NCBI GenBank assembly: GCA_050943215.1 | Contig: JBMNOU010000001.1 | Coordinates: 1-64,000, forward strand | DNA length: 64,000 nt | Source: JBMNOU01 sp050943215 | GTDB lineage: Bacteria > Bacillota > Clostridia > Christensenellales > SZUA-584 | Direction of reading: 5' to 3' | In this document: piece after piece, positions 59,786 through 64,000 of the stretch | Position numbering within the stretch: position 1 is the stretch's first letter | Layout: each line of letters starts with the position of its first letter | Notes under the pieces: generated by a model | What the model was told of the DNA's origin: nothing | Seen by the model: only the letters and a program-made list of their open reading frames with translations | Databases searched by the model: none | Made by a program: the position numbers and the translations under genes

Positions 59786-60445
59786 TCACCTCTTATCCAA
59801 TTCAGCTATGATTGATTCAAAGTCATCCTTGTATCGTTCATAGAGTGAACTTACCTTAAGCTCGTTGATTTTCTCTCTATGGCAATCTCTGTAGCGCTTG
59901 CCAGATTGACAGGGGCATTGAAAATGTCCTTTCAGGTTTTCTCTGAACAGACAAACCAATAAAGCGTATGCAACTTTGATATCAGTGGTTTCAAACAATT
60001 CACAGTAATAATCCAACAGCCCCTCGACTCCGTGCTTGTGTTCTCCGAACGGCAAGTATTTGTGCTTTCGGTAAAATAAGAAACCGCAGAGATAGGTATC
60101 CAAGTACTTGGCCAAAAAAGCAAGCAAGCTTGGATGTTCCTGCAAAAACGCAGCTATTGCCGTATCAACTTCCAAACAGAGCTGACCGTTTGCGTATACA
60201 TGTCCCTTGTAATTGTTAGCCCGGATTTTACCGTCTGTGTTTTTTGCTGTTGGGATATCTTCAGGGAAGCCATTGGGAACAAAAATTTCAAGCGAAAAGT
60301 AGTTTTCAAATATTTCATTTTCAAACTGATTGCAGATTTTATATTTGCCGATAAATTTCAAACCGCCATCAATCTCGGTTTTTGTCAACAGCGGCTGTTG
60401 TACTAACAGTATTTCAACCTCCTCCAGTACCGCAGCTCGCAACAT
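59786..60445 (-). CDS. E2-like protein with C-terminal SEC-C motif (CBASS Cap2-short type)
   Basis: A 219-residue protein. Residues 1-130 resemble a ubiquitin-conjugating E2: VYANGQLCLEV places a candidate active Cys90 after the NG, just as in eukaryotic E2 (HPNI..NG.ICLD). The C-terminal CPCQSGKRYRDCHR (Cys177, Cys179, Cys188, His189) is a SEC-C zinc motif as in SecA. CBASS operons with E2 only (no E1 or JAB) are known as short type II; a SEC-C fusion there is not something I recall. Start shares the TGATATG junction with the CD-NTase stop. Confidence 0.8.
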   Translation of the reverse strand: MLRAAVLEEVEILLVQQPLLTKTEIDGGLKFIGKYKICNQFENEIFENYFSLEIFVPNGFPEDIPTAKNTDGKIRANNYKGHVYANGQLCLEVDTAIAAFLQEHPSLLAFLAKYLDTYLCGFLFYRKHKYLPFGEHKHGVEGLLDYYCELFETTDIKVAYALLVCLFRENLKGHFQCPCQSGKRYRDCHREKINELKVSSLYERYKDDFESIIAELDKR

Positions 60446-60446
60446 A

Positions 60447-61682
60447 TCACCGCCTATATGGTTTGGGCTGATTGACTCCTGTGATTATTGTGGGAACAGA
60501 TTTCGTTGCATTAAGGTTTAGGTTAGCATATATGCGTTTAGTAGCCTCTTCGCCAAAGCTCTTTTGAAGTGATGTGAATTTGTCCGCTGAATCCGCTCGG
60601 TCAAATCCAAAATCGCTTTTTATCCATTCGACCCATTTGAAAAACGCCTTTGCGCGTGCGTTTCCATCTTCAGTCCAACGCTCCGCAAAATTTTCATATG
60701 GGTTGACAGGATTGCATAGGTGCCAGCCATCACTGTCGCGTTTGATAATCACAGCATTTCTTTGTGCCAGCCTTTCCGCTGAATAAGCATAGAAGTCTTG
60801 GTTTAGAGAGGAATATTGACTCAATTCTTCGACAACTGCTTGGAGCAGCTCTTTAACAGAGGCATTATACAACTTTTTCTCGGCAGCGATTTGTGCCACA
60901 AGAACTGTAATTATAATTGAAATTGGTCTGTAAGCGTAATCGGGCTGTCTGTCGAAACGAACATCACGATGCCGCTTGAAAAGCTGAATCACTCGTTGTA
61001 ACGAGGATTTTAAAAGTGGTTCAGGAACGGCCTCAATGGAAGCATAAGCTTTCTTTTCAACAAGTATCCGCCGCTGATATTCCGAAACGGCTTGGAGGTA
61101 AGGGGTGTTAATATTTTTGAACCAGTCAACCAAACCGTGCGAATTGCCTGTCGACCAGTCATATGTATCTCCGTCTTTGTCAAAGTCCGTTATTGCTATT
61201 GCTTTTTTTGCAATTGAAAGGGGAATATTTTTGAACACGATTTTGTTGATTATTTCATTCTCCTCGTGTACACATGGTAGAACATCCATATGAAAGCCTA
61301 CGCCGTCCGTCGGCGCATAATTCAATGTCCAACAACGCCGCCCTTCGTTTGGGTCAAGCAAGTTTTTATGATATTGACTTTTGTCAAGGCATTTCCCAAC
61401 CGACTTTTTTAATACTCGGGGTTTGAGGATAAGCTTATCGTCCGAAGATTGCGCTACAAGATCAATATCAAAGTCGGCATCTCTCCCCTCCCGATAAGGA
61501 CGTATGACCGTGCCGAACGCAAACGACCCTTGTGTGTAAACATCTGTTGCTACACCATCCTCGGTTAAGCATTTTGCTACCGCCTCATAGTGAGATTTCG
61601 CCAAATCATATTGTGTTGGTGTGATGTCTATCTGCTTATACAATTCCTCAGTCACGGAATCGAAGTTCAAAATTTTTTCCAT
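60447..61682 (-). CDS. CD-NTase (cGAS/DncV-like nucleotidyltransferase)
   Basis: A 411-residue enzyme that makes a cyclic oligonucleotide signal upon phage infection. The nucleotidyltransferase core is clear: QGSFAFGT (Gly52-Ser53), the Asp pair in DADFDIDLV (Asp72, Asp74), and Asp133 in FHMDVLPC. The C-terminal helical part is OAS-like. The clade and the exact product cannot be set by eye. AAGGAG lies seven bases before the ATG, inside the end of the Fic gene's region. Confidence 0.92.
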   Translation of the reverse strand: MEKILNFDSVTEELYKQIDITPTQYDLAKSHYEAVAKCLTEDGVATDVYTQGSFAFGTVIRPYREGRDADFDIDLVAQSSDDKLILKPRVLKKSVGKCLDKSQYHKNLLDPNEGRRCWTLNYAPTDGVGFHMDVLPCVHEENEIINKIVFKNIPLSIAKKAIAITDFDKDGDTYDWSTGNSHGLVDWFKNINTPYLQAVSEYQRRILVEKKAYASIEAVPEPLLKSSLQRVIQLFKRHRDVRFDRQPDYAYRPISIIITVLVAQIAAEKKLYNASVKELLQAVVEELSQYSSLNQDFYAYSAERLAQRNAVIIKRDSDGWHLCNPVNPYENFAERWTEDGNARAKAFFKWVEWIKSDFGFDRADSADKFTSLQKSFGEEATKRIYANLNLNATKSVPTIITGVNQPKPYRR

Positions 61683-61692
61683 CGGTATCTCC

Positions 61693-62793
61693 TTAATCTC
61701 TTATGATGTTTAATAAGTCGTAGTAGAAAAAAGTTCTGTTACGGCTCTTGTTGTCGGTGTAAAGTATCTGAGCTTGGACTAATGCGTTCAAATATCGGTT
61801 AATCGTCGCCGGAGGGATTTGCGTTTCTTTTGCAATCGTGTTTGCGTTAATGATTGGGAAACGGAATAGTAAATCAATAATCTCCGTCATTTGATTACTA
61901 CGAACAAGGCCTGATGCTTTGCTCAAGTGCTCATTATAGAGTTTGTTAATATCAGAAATGATTCTAATATATTTTTTGCATTGACTCGTAACTATCTGTA
62001 AAAAGAAGTTTATCCATTCAGACCATTGCCCCTTTTCTCTGATATTGTTCAGGAGCGTATAATACTTCATTTTATCGCGCTCCAGAGCCTCACTGATGAA
62101 AAAGCAAGGCATATCAATTTGTTCGGAAGCGTAAAGGTAAAGCGGGATTAGGATTCGTCCAACACGGCCATTGCCATCTAAAAAAGGATGTATAGTTTCA
62201 AACTGAGCATGAACAATGGCGGTGCGAACAAGTGGACGTAGGATGTCTTTAGGTTCGAGTATATAATTGATGAGATTGTCCATTAACTCAGGCACTTTTT
62301 CAAATATAGGAGGGGTATAGGTTATCTCATGTGGGCTACCTACTTTTCCAATGTAATTCTGCTGTGTTCTGAATATGCCAACTTCTTGGTTTTGTCGCCG
62401 TACTTTGCCTTTCATAAGAATTTTGTGAATTTCAAGGATGAAATCCTTGCTCATTTTGTCACGCTTGAGGAAATTATACCCCATTATAGCGGCAGTATTG
62501 TAATTGATAATCTCGACAAGGTTCGCATCTTTATCATCGGGAACGACCTGATTGATTAGCACGCCATCAAGTGTCGCTTGTGTTCCCTCTAACATAGATG
62601 AAGCAAGAGCTTCTTTTTGCTGTAATGTTGGCAAGAACCAGTGCTGGCTAAGCTTGCTATCCTTAATTTTCTCTTTATAAACTTCAAGCTGAGCTGTAGC
62701 ATCTATAAGTGAATCGAAAAATAGTTTCGGCTTTATATAATCTGCACCAAGTGGCAACACCATTGGTTCAAAAGCAATTTTCTGGCTTTTCAT
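61693..62793 (-). CDS. Fic protein with C-terminal winged helix, first gene of the CBASS operon
   Basis: A 366-residue protein. An inhibitory motif SSMLEG lies at 65-70, the full Fic core HPFLDGNGRVGR at 202-213, and a winged-helix domain in about 300-366 (MTEIIDLLFRFPII, IAKETQIPPATINRYLNAL). The ATG at 62793 follows AGGAG by seven bases. The CD-NTase begins 10 bases after its stop, so the two are co-transcribed. This sub-family of Fic-wHTH proteins is often called a filamentation-induced or DNA-binding Fic; regulatory use of the wHTH is inference. The palindrome at the promoter could be its site. Confidence 0.92.
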   Translation of the reverse strand: MKSQKIAFEPMVLPLGADYIKPKLFFDSLIDATAQLEVYKEKIKDSKLSQHWFLPTLQQKEALASSMLEGTQATLDGVLINQVVPDDKDANLVEIINYNTAAIMGYNFLKRDKMSKDFILEIHKILMKGKVRRQNQEVGIFRTQQNYIGKVGSPHEITYTPPIFEKVPELMDNLINYILEPKDILRPLVRTAIVHAQFETIHPFLDGNGRVGRILIPLYLYASEQIDMPCFFISEALERDKMKYYTLLNNIREKGQWSEWINFFLQIVTSQCKKYIRIISDINKLYNEHLSKASGLVRSNQMTEIIDLLFRFPIINANTIAKETQIPPATINRYLNALVQAQILYTDNKSRNRTFFYYDLLNIIRD

Positions 62794-62822
62794 AAACAAC
62801 TCCTCTTTTCAAAGCATGATTT

Positions 62823-62865
62823 ATTGTAGCATATATAGAATCAAAATTCAACTATTTTGATTCTA
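62823..62865 (-). promoter_or_regulatory. promoter with overlapping palindromic operator for the Fic-CBASS operon
   Basis: On the minus strand TTGAAT (62851-62846), 17 bases, TACAAT (62828-62823). A perfect palindrome TAGAATCAAAAT, 6-base spacer, ATTTTGATTCTA (62836-62865) covers the -35 and spacer. Binding there would block RNA polymerase. The winged helix of the first gene is the obvious candidate. Confidence 0.75.
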
Positions 62866-63080
62866 ATTTATAATTTTTATGCTCTATAGCCTCACAAAAC
62901 AAAAAATATGAGGATAGCTACACCTTCATAATAGTACTTGGATTAGTTGTGGGTTAAGGAGTATGGGGAGTGCAGCAATCAGCATCTATGTATTTTACTT
63001 TGCATTTTATAAATTCCACCGTGGTATTATCGTAAAAATCCAGTCTTATATTGTAACTACAAATTATTTTCAGCTTTTTC

Positions 63081-63128
63081 TACATAGCCATCCGGCGAAA
63101 CCTGGGTGGCATAATTTTATTTAGGAGG
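63081..63128 (+). repeat. element leader hairpin B, copy 3 (upstream of the toprim gene)
   Basis: TACATAGCCATCC, spacer, GGGTGGC ATAATTTTATTT, then AGGAGG of the toprim gene. The outer sequence and position match copies 1 and 2 while the stem interior has different bases that still pair, which argues for a conserved structure. Confidence 0.75.
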
Positions 63129-63134
63129 TTTTTT

Positions 63135-64000
63135 ATGCCATATATTATCCCGGAGTTGATAGCCGAAGCCAAGAAAATGGACTTGCTCACCTATTTGCAA
63201 TCATACGAGCCGCAGGAACTTGTACGCTTCTCCGGCAGCGTCTACACGACCCGCACCCACGACAGTCTGAAAATCAGCAACGGGAAATGGTGCTGGCATA
63301 GCCGTGGGATCGGTGGGCGCAGCGCGCTGGACTATCTTATCAAGGTGCGGGGCGTGGGCTTCACGGATGCGGTGGAACAGATTGTTGGGCAGGCGGCAGT
63401 ACAGCCGCCTGTTTTCACATCCGATACGGAGCCGAAAGAAACCGCTCCGTTTATTTTGCCGCAAATGGATAGCAGCATGGACGCAGTGGAGTGCTATCTT
63501 ATGGGACGCGGAATCAGCCATAGTCTGATCCGCTATTGCGCTGATTTGCGGATTTTGTACCAAACCCGCAACGGCAAATATGCCAACGTCGTTTTTGTGG
63601 GACTGGATACGGACAAAATCCCGCGCTATGCCACCGTCAGGGGAATACGTGGGAACTTTAAGGGAGATATAACGAGCAGTGACAAAAAGTATTCCTTTGC
63701 CCTGCCCAACGGCAGCGGCAATCTGCATCTGTTTGAATCGGCAGTAGATCTGCTTTCCTTTGCTACTTTGCAGGACATCCAAGTACCGAACTATTTTGAT
63801 GGCGACCTGCTTTCCCTCTCCGGCGTTTATAAACCGCGAAAAAATATAGCGGAAAGCACATTGCCGTCCGCCCTCACGCAGTATTTGGCCGACTACCCGG
63901 ACATTTGGCGTGTTCACCTTCATCTTGACAACGACCTTGCTGGACGGCTTGCGACCAAAGCCATTATAACCGCCCTGCCGAAGCATTACGAGGTGCTGGA
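63135..64000 (+). CDS. DUF3991/toprim-domain protein (incomplete, runs off the window)
   Basis: From the ATG at 63135 (six bases after AGGAGG) about 288 codons are present with no stop. The N-terminal part has a DUF3991 region with WCWHSRGIGGRSALDYLI, and a toprim-like fold begins with the Glu in LHLFESAVDL and the DxD-like WRVHLHLDNDLAG. Such proteins are frequent in Firmicute ICEs as possible primases. The C-terminal end is outside the window. Confidence 0.85.
   Translation, partial: MPYIIPELIAEAKKMDLLTYLQSYEPQELVRFSGSVYTTRTHDSLKISNGKWCWHSRGIGGRSALDYLIKVRGVGFTDAVEQIVGQAAVQPPVFTSDTEPKETAPFILPQMDSSMDAVECYLMGRGISHSLIRYCADLRILYQTRNGKYANVVFVGLDTDKIPRYATVRGIRGNFKGDITSSDKKYSFALPNGSGNLHLFESAVDLLSFATLQDIQVPNYFDGDLLSLSGVYKPRKNIAESTLPSALTQYLADYPDIWRVHLHLDNDLAGRLATKAIITALPKHYEVL

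Larger units (their letters stand above)
47146..64000. mobile_element. integrative (conjugative-type) element, left part; right end outside window
   Basis: Begins at the tRNA-Arg fragment. Carries parA/parB, ardA, a DUF3991/toprim protein, a sortase-anchored adhesin of the kind carried by Firmicute ICEs, tiny ORFs, recurring intergenic hairpins, cargo (CBASS, Fic) and an IS. No integrase, relaxase or type IV secretion gene is visible within the 17 kb present, so the conjugative nature is inferred from the gene set and must be checked beyond the window. Confidence 0.8.

Noticed and set aside
63201..63986. 261-codon leftward open frame at the right end
   Set aside because: Antisense of the DUF3991/toprim gene, which has AGGAGG, a conserved leader hairpin and recognisable domains.

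Overview
This window looks like chromosome from a spore-forming Firmicute of the class Clostridia carrying the left part of an integrated conjugative-type element. Evidence for the host: spoIIR, sleB and ypeB in a row, consensus sigma-A promoters, strong Shine-Dalgarno sites, SAM-I and NiCo riboswitches, a V-type ATPase with the sodium-ligand residues of the Enterococcus enzyme, fhs, and a split MEP isoprenoid pathway (ispDF fusion and ispE). No species can be named from sequence alone.

Layout of the chromosomal part (1 to about 47140). fhs and a small anchored protein (1-2440). A leftward operon DUF1934 - metallo-hydrolase - pyrG - glnS - two PQ-loop-like membrane proteins - gltX (8915-2448). 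Rightward spoIIR-sleB-ypeB (9125-11684). A long leftward operon rpiB - upp - V-ATPase H,I,K,E,C,F,A,B,D (21448-11742), with the V-type enzyme downstream of rpiB/upp, where many Firmicutes carry the F-type operon. A proB-like kinase, a polytopic membrane protein and an isolated recF (21654-24842), then leftward ZIP transporter, queT-leuS, ispDF-rqcP, an acetyltransferase, and corA-fmdB-radC. The corA gene has a structured leader and a translationally coupled 36-residue upstream ORF. Divergent from it, a perfect TTGACA-17-TATAAT promoter drives a GC-rich, stem-closed noncoding RNA of about 214 nt (33471-33684). After that come a GNAT-like gene, rsmG/ispE/queG-like, ttcA-like, riboswitch-controlled metK, recD2-comFC, an aminotransferase, a CDF metal exporter under a NiCo riboswitch, and thpR.

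The mobile part (about 47146 to beyond 64000). It begins at a 45-nt 3' fragment of a tRNA-Arg(CCU) gene, which is what an integrase leaves at the distal end of an element inserted in a tRNA gene; the intact tRNA should lie past the right edge. The element carries parA/parB, a 1397-residue Cna-B/SpaA-type cell-wall adhesin, tiny membrane peptides, ardA, a DUF3991/toprim protein, several decayed genes, one IS256-family insertion, and recurring intergenic hairpins (TACATAGCC...GGC) ahead of gene blocks. Base composition of the backbone genes is visibly richer in GC than the cargo.

The most notable system is a compact leftward operon (62793-58652): Fic protein with a C-terminal winged helix, CD-NTase, an E2-like protein with a C-terminal SEC-C zinc motif, and an HNH-SAVED nuclease. 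The last three form a short type II-like CBASS (anti-phage cyclic-nucleotide signalling) with an E2 but no E1 or JAB gene. The Fic-winged-helix gene sits 10 nt upstream of the CD-NTase, behind a promoter overlapped by a perfect 12+12-bp palindrome, which suggests it is a built-in regulator or a fourth component. A second, unrelated Fic gene is inserted at 48014-48928.
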